A DNA stretch of 64,000 bases from Cordylochernes scorpioides (lineage: Eukaryota; Arthropoda; Arachnida; Pseudoscorpiones; Chernetidae). Below are positions 11,843 to 22,690 of the stretch, one piece after another. The translations under genes were made by a program, and so were the position numbers. The notes under the pieces were generated by a model. That model was not told where the DNA came from. It saw nothing but the letters and a program-made list of their open reading frames with translations, and ran no database searches. Position 1 is the stretch's first letter. Each line of letters opens with the position of its first letter. The stretch is from positions 21,075,680 through 21,139,679 of the forward strand of contig CP092880.1 of assembly GCA_030710605.1 (NCBI GenBank), written 5' to 3'.

Positions 11843-12019
11843 CAGTAGAACATCCCTTTAGCGGATACACCGCTAGAGGACACCTCTCTACAAAGGACAG
11901 TTTTCATTTACAAAATTATCATTTTTACTATTTAGCAAATCTTCGGTAAGAGAACACCTTTCCCTAAAGGACACTTTGGCTCTGTAATTAGGTGTTGTCC
12001 TTTACAGGGAGGTTCTACT
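11843..12019. mobile_element. Pogo/Tigger-like MITE
   Basis: The left end CAGTAGAACATCCCTTTAG and the right end AGGGAGGTTCTACT are inverted repeats of the form typical of pogo/Tigger-derived MITEs, with internal inverted words CGGATACACC and GGTGTTGTCC. The last bases of the right end are mutated (CTACTA), so the TA target duplication is only approximate. Confidence 0.7.
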
Positions 12020-12029
12020 ATATATTATT

Positions 12030-12392
12030 ACTAGACGGGTGACCCGGGCTTCGCCCCGGGATTGACCCGTGTGCATATCTACCCGAGTGATATATATTTA
12101 GATAAGATTTTTTTTATAATTGTTTGTTATTAGCATTATCTATTTGTTTGCATCAGCATAATTTAATCTAATCTTTGATAGAGGGCGCTGTTCGTGAGCT
12201 AAGTAGAATAATTTGAATATATAGTTTTAATAATTGATTTATATATTTTTTAAAATAGCCTATCGTCTTCCCCGTATTTTTTACCTATGTATGGAAATTT
12301 TGGTTTGAATTAGTGAACTACTGCGAATTTGTATACCGGACATACAAACAAACAGTCATACAAACATTGATTTTTATATATATAGATATAGA
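12030..12392 (+). repeat. Interspersed repeat with GC-rich hairpin head, copy A
   Basis: It starts ACTAGACGGGTGACCCGGGC, passes through a CCCGGG-CTTCG-CCCCGGG hairpin, and ends in CATACAAACATTGATTTTTA before a TA-rich tail. About 360 bp match 20895-21254 almost base for base. The conserved 5' hairpin and a 3' end running into TATATAG suggest a short retroposon, but the family is not identified. Confidence 0.65.
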
Positions 12393-12623
12393 TATGTAAC
12401 TAGAGAAGCACCTCTCCCTTTGATTGTGCACCAGAACCATTGCACTGTGCATCACCCTAGTGAAAAAATTTACTAGTGGTGATATAGAATGATCCACACA
12501 ACACCAGATTTGGAAAATGCAGATAAAAAGCCAACCTGAATATCACGAATATGAATATATACGAATATAAATCCGAAAGTTTGATAAAATAAAAGTTATA
12601 CAAGAAACTTAGCTATGTAAGTA

Positions 12624-12895
12624 CACCTATCCCCCGATTTACACGGTGGATACGTTCCTGAGAAAAACGTGTAAATCGGGGGATAGGTGTACACAGAAAT
12701 AAAATGCATTGACAGGTTAAAATATGTAGTCAGCACATAAGCTTGGGATTCCTCGTGAGATGTGTACACAGCGCATGTGTTCAATCACAGTAGCATTTAG
12801 TATAGTGCGATAAAAACAAAAAAAAAACTTATTTGGAAAACCGTGTAAAATCGAAAACTTGTAAAACAAGTACCGTGTAAATCGAGGGATAGGTG
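12624..12895. mobile_element. TIR MITE (CACCTATCCCCCGATTTACA family), copy 2
   Basis: Its ends CACCTATCCCCCGATTTACA and TCGAGGGATAGGTG are inverted repeats flanked by TA on both sides. It is a close copy of 11490-11766 in the same orientation. Confidence 0.82.
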
Positions 12896-12959
12896 TATTC
12901 TACTTCACCCAGTCATGATGGTTGACAAACAAGCTTGATACCCTAATATGATTGAGTGG

Positions 12960-13480
12960 AGATAAGAAAGAAGAAGAAGAGAAGCTATGTAAGCATTATT
13001 TATTTATTTTATTAAAGCATAAATCAGGGAATAACTTTTATTTCATATCTTTATAGAAATATTTCAATTCTTTTTAAATTCCAAGTCAACGGAGATGAAA
13101 GAAATGTTATAGAGACTTGTTATCCAATAGTATCCAACAACCCATTTTCTAACCTGATAAGACAATTTATGGATTTTTGACAATTGAGAGAACCATAGAT
13201 GTGAGCCTCAGGCATTGCGCTGAGACAAGGTCACAAATGGACAGCAAGTCTGGACAAGTAATCACCACGTTCTCATTCCACCAAGTCATAAATTATTTCC
13301 AGACGCCGGCGTCCCAATAAAATAAGTGGCATCGTCTGACAATATATATATATATAGACGTGGGTTGATTGAGCTTCTCTCTACCGTGCTTCCATTTCTT
13401 AAATTGGATCTAGACAGCGCTGGATGTGATTTCGATCTTGAATATTTCCTCTATCTTTCTATATTTTATATATTTAACTG
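12960..13480. other. Non-coding intron sequence
   Basis: No open frame, RNA gene or clear repeat is visible, apart from the short inverted fragment at 12905-12985 that is related to 5935-6290 and a TA microsatellite near 13342. Confidence 0.4.
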
Positions 13481-13928
13481 TGCCATATATATAATATATT
13501 TTTAATTAAAAAGGCAATGGTTGGCGTTCAGCCAACTGAAATATTGGTAAAATAAATTATTTTTTTATCCAATATATGTCTTTTTAATTAAAGATTTATC
13601 TATGGATTGCTCTATTTTCAAAAAGAACCATATATATCTTATATATAAAAAAAGAAAGAGATTTGATGCTTGAATTTTGATCATGTTGAGGATTATGGTA
13701 ATGCAGTTTTTTGCTGGTTCTTTTTAGTAAATATGGTATGGGTGATGCAGTCGTGGCTAGAATCTTGAGGGTAAAATAATAAAAATAGTTTTGATAAGAG
13801 ATTGCTTTAATTGAGCTTTAAGATAAACATAATTTGGTAAAAGTACTGCCTGGCTTAAGGCGTAAGAATAAATAAAACAAAATATTATTTACATAATTAC
13901 AAACATGTTTGAGCCGACCAACGGGGAA

Positions 13929-15502
13929 GAGAAAATATCTTTATTTACGGGCTACTAACCAAAAGTTATGATTTTTGAGCCCAAAATCGATGTCAGGTGG
14001 CAAGGGACCCTAGGATGTGGAAGCAGGAGATGTCTCGCAGGGGTGGTGGAAACGTTGGGCAAGCAGGGGAATAGCGCCAGGGTGCAGTGAGGCGGGTGCG
14101 TTGAATAGGCCAGGAATCCAGGAGAAGTGGCAGATGGAAATGGAGGCAGAAGGTCCTTGAAGCCTAGAACTTGAGGGCCCTAGACTTCAGGATGGGGCAG
14201 CTTGAGGCTCTCGCCTCGTGCTTGTCAGGAAGGCCCTGGGAGCAGCAGTTGGCACATTTGGAGGTGCGCTGGTCAGCAATGGATGGGCAGGTTCGGCCTT
14301 CATGGCCGTCTTCACCGCAGTGGAAGCACTTAGGAGCTCTGGTGCATTGGGCAGAGTTGTGGCCGAAGCCACAACAGCGGAAGCAGACGCGGGCGCGGAT
14401 GGACTCCTCGAAGTTGAGGATTACTCCATCCACCACGATCCTCCCGCGAACGCCCAGGGCTCTAAAGGTCTTGAGGTCCACCTCGATGAAGGCGGTGCAG
14501 GTCCCGTTTCTGGGTGCAGAACGGTGCGCCACGCGCACCACCTTGTCCCCAGGAAGTTTTCTAACAGCAGCGGTTTCCAGGAAGGTCTCCTCAATTGTGG
14601 AGTTGGATGTCTCCTCATCCACTTTGAAGAGGCAGATCCGTGGCAGGATCTCCTTCTGCTGGCGGACCTTCATTCCATTCAACTTGCTGGCCAGGGAGGT
14701 TGTAACCTCAGGGATGGTGTCAGGATTGCTGGAATGGAGGACCAGCTTCCCCTTGGTGCGCAGGGAGGCCCAAACGCCTTGGGGGAGAGTGTGAGCAGCG
14801 CGGACTGTTTTCAGCATCTCCCTTGGGTCAGCCTGTGGGTCATCTGAGATGACCACTGTGTGGGCCGCCGATTTTTCTCCATGAAGGATCACTTGGGCGG
14901 CCGCAGGCTTGGAGACGTGGGAAGGCACAGGTTTTGAAGGACCATTCAGGTTTGTCCTCTTTGCAGGCGGGTTGGGAGCTTCAGACTGCTTCCTTTTGGT
15001 TGGAGCAGGAGCAGGCAGGGAGGAGGCAGGCTTCTTGGCAGGGAGAGCAGCAGGAGCAGGAGTGGCGGGCTTGATTGGGTCAGTCTGGGAGCTGGTTTCA
15101 TTGCAGGAAGGAGCAGGGCAGGTTTGAGTGCCGCGGCAAGCAGTCTTGGGCTTGTTGGCCTCCTCAATTTCGTCCAACTCTGCGAAGGACTCGAGGGTGT
15201 CAGTGAGGTTCTCTACATTGGTAGCGAGGGCCTTGATCATTTCAGTCCTCGAGGCGATGTAGCGGATCAGGTCCTCATGCTGGGATTTCAGGGCAGGATG
15301 GCCAATGGAGCTCAGGATGCTGCAGTTGCGTGAGATCACCATCTCATCTTCCCTCTCCAGGTCGGCGACGTTCACGATGCGGGTTGTAGGCTTGTAGGCC
15401 TTCTTTTTCTTCTTGGCAGGATTCATGTCAAGAGCGATAAGGTTCCTGGTCCGACGATTAGAGCCTACAAAAATATAGATATAGATTAACCCGACCTCTA
15501 CT
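13929..15502 (-). mobile_element. ORF1-only LINE (half-LINE) insertion
   Basis: The insertion is bounded by a 13-bp target duplication GACCAACGGGGAA at 13916-13928 and 15503-15515; the empty site is seen at 16614-16626. Read on the minus strand it has a 76-nt leader, a 420-codon ORF1, and a 235-nt 3' region ending in AATAAAGATATTTTCTC. There is no reverse transcriptase frame. It is markedly GC-richer than its surroundings. With both ends defined by the duplication, the lack of ORF2 is not explained by ordinary 5' truncation. Confidence 0.85.
14164..15426 (-). CDS. LINE ORF1 protein with C-terminal zinc knuckles
   Basis: A 420-residue intact frame. It starts with a Lys-rich stretch (MNPAKKKKKAYK), has a Pro/Ala/Lys-rich middle (about residues 100-180), a central region resembling the RNA-binding part of gag-like ORF1 proteins, and three Cys-rich clusters near the C terminus: CFRCCGFGHNSAQC and CFHCGEDGHEGRTC (both CX2CX4HX4C), then CANC with a later H and C. 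This layout is typical of ORF1 of the Jockey/R1/LOA LINE groups, whose product binds the element RNA. No ORF2 follows. Opposite-strand frames of about 200 codons are shadows of its GC-rich composition. Confidence 0.85.
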   Translation of the reverse strand: MNPAKKKKKAYKPTTRIVNVADLEREDEMVISRNCSILSSIGHPALKSQHEDLIRYIASRTEMIKALATNVENLTDTLESFAELDEIEEANKPKTACRGTQTCPAPSCNETSSQTDPIKPATPAPAALPAKKPASSLPAPAPTKRKQSEAPNPPAKRTNLNGPSKPVPSHVSKPAAAQVILHGEKSAAHTVVISDDPQADPREMLKTVRAAHTLPQGVWASLRTKGKLVLHSSNPDTIPEVTTSLASKLNGMKVRQQKEILPRICLFKVDEETSNSTIEETFLETAAVRKLPGDKVVRVAHRSAPRNGTCTAFIEVDLKTFRALGVRGRIVVDGVILNFEESIRARVCFRCCGFGHNSAQCTRAPKCFHCGEDGHEGRTCPSIADQRTSKCANCCSQGLPDKHEARASSCPILKSRALKF

Positions 15503-15679
15503 GACCAACGGGGAACAACAAAAATGAGTATTTATAGGGAAAGCGTGACCTCTGGCGGTCGATTTAAACAGAGTATTTGAATCGATGAAATATAATTTTA
15601 TATAAAATATTACTTTAATATAACATAATTTCAAATAAAATATTTAATATAACATATATATTGTAACATATTATTTATT

Positions 15680-16190
15680 ATATATGTTATGATTTTTTTT
15701 TGTTGTTGTTAGATAAGGCTTGATAAGACAAAGGATCGATAAGAGAAAGGGTTGAGGTGCAGTCGTGATAAAAAAAAAGATAATTATTTACCGTCAAGTA
15801 GCTTTTATTTTCAATTACTTGAGGAAATATTACACATTAGTTATTTTCACATTATATAGAATTTATAAAGTTAATCCTATATTAATGATTTAAAAGGATT
15901 GATATGTTAACTACGCATATTCACAACAAAACTATACAATAAAAACTGAAAGTCTTTCTAAAAAACGATGATAACAAAGTAAAATTATCAATGAATAAAA
16001 TAAAATATATATTTTTTAAAATATAGAAATATTTGAGTTTTTAGATTATATAATATATATATAATAAATAAATAGAAGGATATATTAGGATTTAAAAAAA
16101 CTACAGCATAGCTTCGGCCGTTACGCGTCATATGCTGGGTAGAAAAAGGAATAAGCGAAGAGATAGGTCTGTAGAAAAGAGTAAAGACAG
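15680..16190. other. AT-rich spacer between two copies of the old repeat
   Basis: It contains GATAAGGCTTGATAAGAC and GTGCAGTCGTGATAAA, which resemble phrases at 120-180 and 13740, but no gene or complete element. Confidence 0.35.
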
Positions 16191-16191
16191 A

Positions 16192-16795
16192 ACCATATAT
16201 TTTTAATTAAAAAGGCAATGGTTGGCGTTCAGCCAACTGAAATATTGGTAAAATAAATTATTTTTTTATCCAATATATGTCTTTTTAATTAAAGATTTAT
16301 CTATGGATTGCTCTATTTTCAAAAAGAACCATATATATCTTATATAAAAAAAAAAGAGATTTGATGCTTGAATTTTGATCATGTTGAGGATTATGGTAAT
16401 GCAGTTTTTTGCTGGTTCTTTTTAGTAAATATGGTATGGGTGATGCAGTCGTGGCTAGAATCTTGAGGGTAAAATAATAAAAATAGTTTTGATAAGAGAT
16501 TGCTTTAATTGAGCTTTAAGATAAACATAATTTGGTAAAAGTACTGCCTGGCTTAAGGCGTAAGAATAAATAAAACAAAATATTATTTACATAATTACAA
16601 ACATGTTTGAGCCGACCAACGGGGAACAACAAAAATGAGTATTTATAGGGAAAGCGTGACCTCTGGCGGTCGATTTAAACAGAGTATTTGAATCGATGAA
16701 ATATAATTTTATATAAAATATTACTTTAATATAACATAATTTCAAATAAAATATTTAATATAACATATATATTGTAACATATTATTTATTATTCT
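16192..16795. repeat. Old interspersed repeat, uninterrupted copy
   Basis: Contiguous copy of the repeat split at 13484-15675. It preserves the pre-insertion site CCGACCAACGGGGAACAACA, which proves the target duplication around the half-LINE. No coding potential. Confidence 0.82.
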
Positions 16796-16799
16796 ATGA

Positions 16800-16960
16800 G
16801 AGAAACGTTTTTAATTTCGATATTTGTATTTTGATACACTGTGAAATCTTTTTATTGACTTTCTGATATCTTGTTAGTTTTAATTTGGTTTGATCATAAA
16901 TAAATTGCCGCGTCATTCTGAAGTTTATCTTTCCTAATTTTCTACATTTTTACAATATAT
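16800..16960 (-). repeat. Solo-LTR-like fragment of the TRIM family
   Basis: On the minus strand it reads GAAAATTAGGAAAGATAAAC and then a TGACGCGGCAATTTATTTAT-like stretch, resembling the terminal repeats at 38351-38528 and 38857-39032 and the fragment at 22504-22690. Confidence 0.5.
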
Positions 16961-17291
16961 TCCGATATTTGTAAAAAAAAAAGAATTGGTTTTTAAGAAA
17001 GGTTTCTTATCATAAGTGCAGTCGTTTGGTAAAAATTGAAGAAATAATATTTTAAGTGGTTTATTTTTAACTCTTGAATAAAAAAACACAAAATATTTTC
17101 ACAGTTAATATAGTATTTGTTAAGTTTATTTGATAGCATTGTGAATATGTTAAAAAAAATAATGAAAATTATATTTACACAGTTTTTCAAGAATTAGTTA
17201 GAAGAAAAAACATTAATTTTAAAAAATAGTGTCTTAAAAATAATGGTCAAAACTATAGAAATCTATATTTTAAAGATATATAATATAGTTG

Positions 17292-17311
17292 CCCCCCCCC
17301 CCCCCCCCCCC
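17292..17311. repeat. Poly-C tract
   Basis: An uninterrupted run of about 20 C residues in AT-rich DNA just upstream of the mariner. The run length is a likely assembly weak point. Confidence 0.9.
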
Positions 17312-17348
17312 TATCATATATATTTTTTAAATAGACAATGCTTATTTA

Positions 17349-18616
17349 CCAGGTCTATTAGTATGAAACGCGAAAATTTTCAGTGAATTTAAAAGTTCAC
17401 CAATTCCATACAACAAAAGATTTTTTATTCAAAGTAACTGCCCTGATTAGCTATACACTCGGACCACTTTTCAGGCAATTTTCGAATTCCTTGTCTGAAA
17501 ATTTCTATTCCTTTTGAGTCGAACAAGTCATTTTCGGAGTATGTCTGAGTTCGAAAATTCCTGTTTTTTTAGGGCGTGTCCTAAAGATGTGAAAAGGTGG
17601 TAGTTCAACGGTGCTAAGTCTGGTGAGTACAGCGGGTGGGGTAAGAGTTCCCAGCCCAAGTCTTTTATGGTGTTTTTGACCACCGTAGCGTTGTGGGCTG
17701 GAGCGTTGTCATGCTGCAGTATCAGGTTGTTGTGCTTTTCACGCCATTCCGGTCTTTTTTCATTCAACGCCTCTCTCAAACTTTGCATTTGTTGTTCGTA
17801 GCGACTAGTATTGACCATTTTTCCAGGTTTCAGGAGCTCGAAATATACTACGCCGGTCTGGTCCCACCATATGCAAAGCATTGCCTTTTTTTCCGAAGCG
17901 ATTGGGCCTAGGCGTCTGTTTTGGAAATTGGCCGGGCAGGCCCCACGACTTTTGGCGCGTAGGATTGCTGAAGTGGATCCATTTCTCATCAGAAGTTACG
18001 ATTCGGTGCAAAAATGACTTCTTTTCATGCCTGGCGAGCAGCCCTTCGCAGGTTACCAGACGCCGTTATTGCTGCCTTTCGCTCAACTCGTGGGGGACCC
18101 ATCTTGAAAGCTTTTGGGTCATTCCGAGGCTGTTTAAACGTACCTTGAGACAGCTGGAGCTGTTTTTCGAGTTTCTCCTGCATTTGGGTACTGTCCTCAT
18201 CCAACAAAGCTTGCAGTTCAGCGTCCTCGAACTTTTGGGGCGGTTTTCCATGTGGTTCATTATCAAGTTCAAAATCACCACTTTGGAATTTTTTAAACCA
18301 CCTGTAACACTGCGATTTGCTCAGAGCGTGGTCGCCGTAAACTTCCTCGTGCATTCGGTGGGCTTCAGTGGCACTTTTCTTCCAGTTGAAGGCGAACAAC
18401 AAAACTTCCCGCAAATGGGCACTTTTTGGCTCGGAAATCGCCATTTTCCACGGGCTCCAGAAATTTTTCACGATTTGAATTTTTCTAAAACTGCACGCAT
18501 GCTGATGCCACGTGAGTCAAAGAACAAAACGCCTACAACAGCGCCACCGTCGGCTCAAATAAAGTTGCACAGCGGCCTCTGGCGCCCATTTTCGCGTTTC
18601 ATACTAATAGACCTGG
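17349..18616 (-). mobile_element. Mariner element, full length but dead
   Basis: The ends CCAGGTCTATTAGTATGAAA and TTTCATACTAATAGACCTGG are perfect inverted repeats flanked by TA (17347-17348 and 18617-18618). Its length, 1268 bp, is typical of mariner. It encodes a broken transposase on the minus strand. Confidence 0.93.
17528..18471 (-). pseudogene. Mariner transposase pseudogene
   Basis: The N-terminal part (18025-18471) has the paired-type DNA-binding region with CYRWFKKFQSGDFELDNEPH. The catalytic part follows in two other frames: VTSDEKWIHF (first Asp) around 17985 and LQHDNAPAH (second Asp) at about 17710. In the DD34D position the expected Asp is Asn: APLNYHLF, codon at 17603-17605. 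At least two frameshifts, near 18015 and between 17900 and 17990, plus this substitution mean no working enzyme can be made. Frames on the opposite strand are shadows. Confidence 0.9.
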
Positions 18617-18619
18617 TAT

Positions 18620-19080
18620 ATAAGACACTGATGTTTTTTACTTGACACCTTCACAGTAATTGCACTATTTAACAATTACTTTAATCCTCCTTGTTTTATA
18701 TTCAGACATATTCATCTCCCTCATATCAATATTAAAGACTATGATGCACTAGCGCGCCATCTGTTATCAAAATTCGAAACTATTTTAAACGCGTAAGATT
18801 CTTTTTGAAATTAAACAATTTCTACTGCCCTTACTGCAATGGAAAAATTAATTACTTAAAGACTATGTAATCTATCATTGATTGATCGAACATCATTATT
18901 AGGTTACATAGTGTTCGTGCATTTACTTAACTTAAATCTTATAAGTTAAAGTGTTTCGCTGAGTTTGATTTTTTCTTCTCCAGGTGACGTTTTTAGAATA
19001 AAAGAAAGACTTGATTTGAATTAAGAGTTTAGAATTTTTCTTATTTACTACAAACAACAAAACAAAAGAATTTAGAATTT
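18620..19080. other. Non-coding sequence with a CGCGCCATCTGTTATC-type repeat
   Basis: At 18745-18860 there is a copy of an interspersed motif: GCGCGCCATCTGTTATCAAA, then TTCTACTGCCCTTACTGCAA. Related copies lie near 5585, 33230, 33620, 53430 and 54780. Nothing else is recognised. Confidence 0.5.
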
Positions 19081-19084
19081 TACA

Positions 19085-19320
19085 TACACACCACTAGTGG
19101 ACATGGCATCTGGCCTGTAAGCGGAACACTGTGGGTTCGATTCCCATCCCTGGACACTTTTATTTTTCCGTTTATCATTACTCTTCACAATTCACCCTTT
19201 CATACCTCATCCCAAAGGTTAGAAATAATCGTTATTTCTCCTTGAAATAAATTTTGATTTTTCGTTGAAAAGAAACACATGCGGGATAGTTTTCAAATGT
19301 CGTTTTTACAATACACACCA
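19085..19320 (+). repeat. tRNA-derived SINE, copy 1
   Basis: The 5' part resembles a tRNA (GGCATCTGGCCTGTAAGCGG, then box B GGGTTCGATTCCC) and the 3' body (TTTCCGTTTATCATTACTCT and on to GAAACACATGCGGGATAG) is found inverted at 55035-55210. A related head occurs at 62585-62665. This fits a tRNA-derived SINE family. Confidence 0.65.
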
Positions 19321-19434
19321 CTGAATATGATTTTTTTATTTACATCACAAAACAAAACAAAAAATTATTAAGAACATACTGTTGCTGAATTAAGAAAAAA
19401 TAAGCAAACATAAAACTAATAATCAATGAATATA

Positions 19435-19771
19435 CAGTTAAACCTGTTTATAGCGCCCCTTTTCTTGCTTCCCTCTTTCTCTTTCTTGTTTTTTTTCTTG
19501 TTTTTTTTCTTCTGTATATATCGTACTTCCTTTGTCTCACTGCTTTGTTCTTATGCATACCTCTGGTGAATCCTGTATAGGGTCAGTGACCCTGAAACAG
19601 GCTATTTGTTGTTGTTGTTGTTGTTTATAGCGCCCCTTCTTGGGACTCACCAAAATAGGGTGCTATAGACAGGTCACTTTTAATGCAAATCGCATCGTAC
19701 TACGTATTTAAAATGGGCGCTATAGAGAGGAAGGCACTATTTAGAGGGGGCGCTATAGACAGGTTTAACTG
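19435..19771. mobile_element. TIR MITE (CAGTTAAACCTGT family) split by a small retroposon
   Basis: The ends CAGTTAAACCTGTTTATAG and CTATAGACAGGTTTAACTG are flanked by TA and match the MITE at 7527-7686. A 16-bp direct repeat GTTTATAGCGCCCCTT (19446-19461 and 19623-19638) brackets a 161-bp insert ending in TTG repeats, a 5'-truncated retroposon tail. Confidence 0.8.
19462..19622 (+). mobile_element. 5'-truncated retroposon tail with TTG repeats
   Basis: It ends GGGTCAGTGACCCTGAAACA followed by (TTG)n and is flanked by the 16-bp target duplication. Similar 3' ends (GAAT-CTGTA-GGG) occur at about 34455-34500, and inverted at 20200-20260 and 39345-39410, suggesting one active LINE family with short truncated copies. 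Confidence 0.65.
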
Positions 19772-19799
19772 TATCTACAAATTAATAAATCACAATAAC

Positions 19800-20890
19800 A
19801 ATAAAAAAAAGTCGGTGGACGAGTGGGTAACACCCTCAATTCCCGACAACCATAAACTGGGATTGAATCCTGCGTTAACTTTTTGTTTAATATGTGAATA
19901 ACCTTCACATATTATTCATTGTTGCAATTATCATAAACTAGGTTGCTCTTGTTGAGCGGTACCTAATAAAGTGATTTTGGAACCGAACAATAACAATAAC
20001 GAATAAAATAATAATAATGATTTTAACCAAACACATTGAGAAACCTTAAGTGGAATTTAACGGAAGTTTCCACCTTCACTTGTTCCACTGCCAACTTCTG
20101 TTCTTGTTGGACCATCAGCTAACGTAGCTTTGTTCATCTAGCTAGACAGAACTATTAATTGACTTAAATCTCCAGGATATTAATAAACAAACAACCAAAA
20201 AGGCTTTTATTAGGGCCCATTGCCCTGTATGGATTCGCCATACAACAACAAAATAACACAGTAATTTTTTCTCTCTTTCCCCATGTGCACGTGAGTCTTT
20301 GTTTGAAAGGGATTTATTTAAACATCTGTTCTAAAACTTTCCTCACTACCTCTTTTTCGTATGAATCTTATTTACAATTGATCTGTAGAAATTATAGAGT
20401 TCTATTGCTATATTTTTCTTTTTGGATATTAAACAAACAAATGGTACAGAGTTTTTGTGTACGAGTTTCTTTCTTCAGAAACACATGTAGTATTTGTTTA
20501 ATTAACATAACTACACTTTAAACACAATATAAGTTACAGGGATGAATAGATAACTTTCTTCTGTTATTGCACGTTAGATTTTTCCATCACAAAATATTGT
20601 GAAATGATTTTAGAAATTTCAAGTTGTGAGAAATCTCTCTATATATATGTATTGTTGCGCCAAGTTACCTTTTGGCAGACTCTTCAGTCTTGATTCTCTC
20701 CACAGGCATGTCTTGTATCTTTTCAGAGCATGTTTCAACCGCCCTACAAGTTTAGATAGGTGATTAATGAGATAACTCTACTTTAAGTAGACTCCAGAAT
20801 AATTTTATTTCTCATATCAAAGTTTAGAGAGTTGTGAAGTCACACAGTTTACCAAAATACAAATGGTGATTTTATGATACAATATTCATA
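19800..20890. other. Non-coding sequence
   Basis: A weak tRNA-like stretch at 19810-19880 (GTGGACGAGTGGGTAACACC, then GGGATTGAATCC) may be a decayed SINE head. An inverted LINE-tail fragment lies near 20195-20260. I see no gene. Confidence 0.4.
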
Positions 20891-20894
20891 ATAT

Positions 20895-21254
20895 ACTAGA
20901 CGGGTGACCCGGGCTACGCCCCGGGATTGACCCGTGTGCATATCTACCCGAGTGATATATATTTAGATAAGATTTTTTTTTATAATTGTTTGTTATTAGC
21001 ATTATCTATTTGTTGGCATCAGCATAATTTAGTCTAATCTTTGATAGAGGGCGCTGTTCGTGAGCTAAGTAGAATAATTTGAATATATAGTTTTAATAAT
21101 TGATTTATATATTTTTTAAAATAGCCTATCGTCTTTTCCGTATTTTTTTTACCTATGTATGGAAATTTTGGGTTGAATTAGTGAACCACTGCGAATTTGT
21201 ATACCGGACATACAAACAAACAAACATACAAACATTCATTTTTATATATATAGA
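20895..21254 (+). repeat. Interspersed repeat with GC-rich hairpin head, copy B
   Basis: Near-identical to 12030-12392, starting ACTAGACGGGTGACCCGGGC and ending in CATACAAACATTCATTTTTA before a TA tail. Confidence 0.65.
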
Positions 21255-21479
21255 AGATATTCTGTTTTTATTAAAATAAATAAATATAAAATATCGATTT
21301 GAGTTTAAAATATATGAAAAATATAATTATAAATTGAAATAAAATAGGTGCATTAGCCATGATGTAACAATATGGAGAAAGATTGTTGGTTTATCTAACT
21401 CGAACATATAGCTTATACCGCATGAAGACCAAGTTATAAAGAAGGGACTCGGTGACTTAAGGAGGGAGCTTAAAGAAAG

Positions 21480-22190
21480 ATATTTACCTAAATGTTAACT
21501 AGACACGGTGAGGGCTCCACGTGATATCTAGATACATAACACAGATGGGGTTAGAGGTAGACTATACTATCTCACACCGTCTTGTATTGCTACACACCCC
21601 TGAACCCAACTTCCCAATTCCGACAACTCGATGAACTCGTTGAGTTCACTATTGGACAACAAAGAGGAATGGAGCGAACTAGAGACCGAAGACAGAACTG
21701 CTGACACTGCCAACGCTGAAAGCCGGACTTAACGTCACACGCGAGGCCTCCCATCGGAGTTTTGCGCCAGAACCAGCAGACTAGTAATCAGTACCTAGTC
21801 CTGGGTCTGTGGAGCGGGCCAAGCTGCCGGAGGAGAAGTTGAGTACCAATCCACGTTATGTGACACAGGGTTAAAGTAGTGGGTCCTCCCGCCCAACGTG
21901 GAATGGTAAATGACCACAGCCCCTGCTATGATCATCACAGAGGTGTAAGCGCTAAAACCCGCCCCGCTGTCAATAGCTACTGTCTAACACTAGCTAGATC
22001 CTGCAACAACGCCGTTAGTAGAGCTGGAACACAGGGAAGTAACGGCTCTCCATCTGGAACATCTGTTACACACAGCAGCCTAGAATTCAGACTTTATGGT
22101 CAACAGATTGCTATTGTCACCGAGTCCCCTTTTTATCCTTGGCATTCAAGCGGTTTGTTAAGTTTTTTATTCTATCTCGTTCTTAATGAT
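21480..22190. other. GC-richer segment of unknown nature
   Basis: Base composition changes sharply from AT-rich to near balanced. The longest open frame, 21879-22199 on the plus strand (106 codons), resembles nothing I know, and no splice-site pattern or conserved motif is evident. It could be an unrecognised retroelement leader, a captured gene fragment or a non-coding RNA. Confidence 0.3.
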
Positions 22191-22503
22191 TTCAATTAGA
22201 AAATAGAAAAGTTCTCAAAAAGAGCTTCTAGCTATGACAAAGAACTCATTACAAGTTCATTGCAAGCAATCAATTAATGGAGCAGCTCTAATCAGCAACC
22301 CAAGACACCAATTTTCTCAAAGACCTCAGGAAAACTTACAGATACTCTATATTATATACATATTTCTAAAAGTTATATAAAAAACGCCAAAGTTATCTTT
22401 TAAAAAACTTGTAAAACTGTTTTTTTTTTGTTTTATTATTTGTGACTCATACCACTATACATCTTTAAAAAGGTAACTGTATAGGTTATGAATATATAAA
22501 TAT

Positions 22504-22690
22504 TGTAACATAGAAAATTAGGAAAGACAAACCTCAGAATGACACAGCAATTTATTTAATGTAAAAAAATTAAAACTGATAAAATATCATAGAGGCAATG
22601 AGAACATTTTACAGTGTATCTAAATACAAATATCGAAATTTTAAAATATTTTCATAAAAAATAAATAATCTGTTACAATATTATTATTTT
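22504..22690 (+). repeat. Solo-LTR-like fragment of the TRIM family
   Basis: GAAAATTAGGAAAGACAAAC followed by TGACACAGCAATTTATTTAA and a later TTTTACAGTGTATC match the terminal repeats of the element at 38351-39032. It ends near CTGTTACAATATTA. No partner repeat was found nearby. Confidence 0.55.

Larger units (their letters stand above)
13484..15675. repeat. Old interspersed repeat, interrupted copy
   Basis: The segments 13484-13928 and 15503-15675 together match the uninterrupted copy at 16192-16795, including GGTTGGCGTTCAGCCAACTG (a small palindrome) and GTGACCTCTGGCGGTCGATT. The break corresponds to a 1574-bp LINE insertion at 13929-15502. A related inverted fragment is at 1440-1560 and a short one at 35415. 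Confidence 0.8.

Noticed and set aside
14171-15333. Plus-strand frames of up to 209 codons
   Set aside because: They are shadows of the GC-rich LINE ORF1 on the minus strand, which has clear zinc knuckles; the plus frames show no motif.
17881-18645. 254-codon plus-strand frame across the mariner
   Set aside because: It runs antisense to the recognisable transposase and past the element end; no family features.
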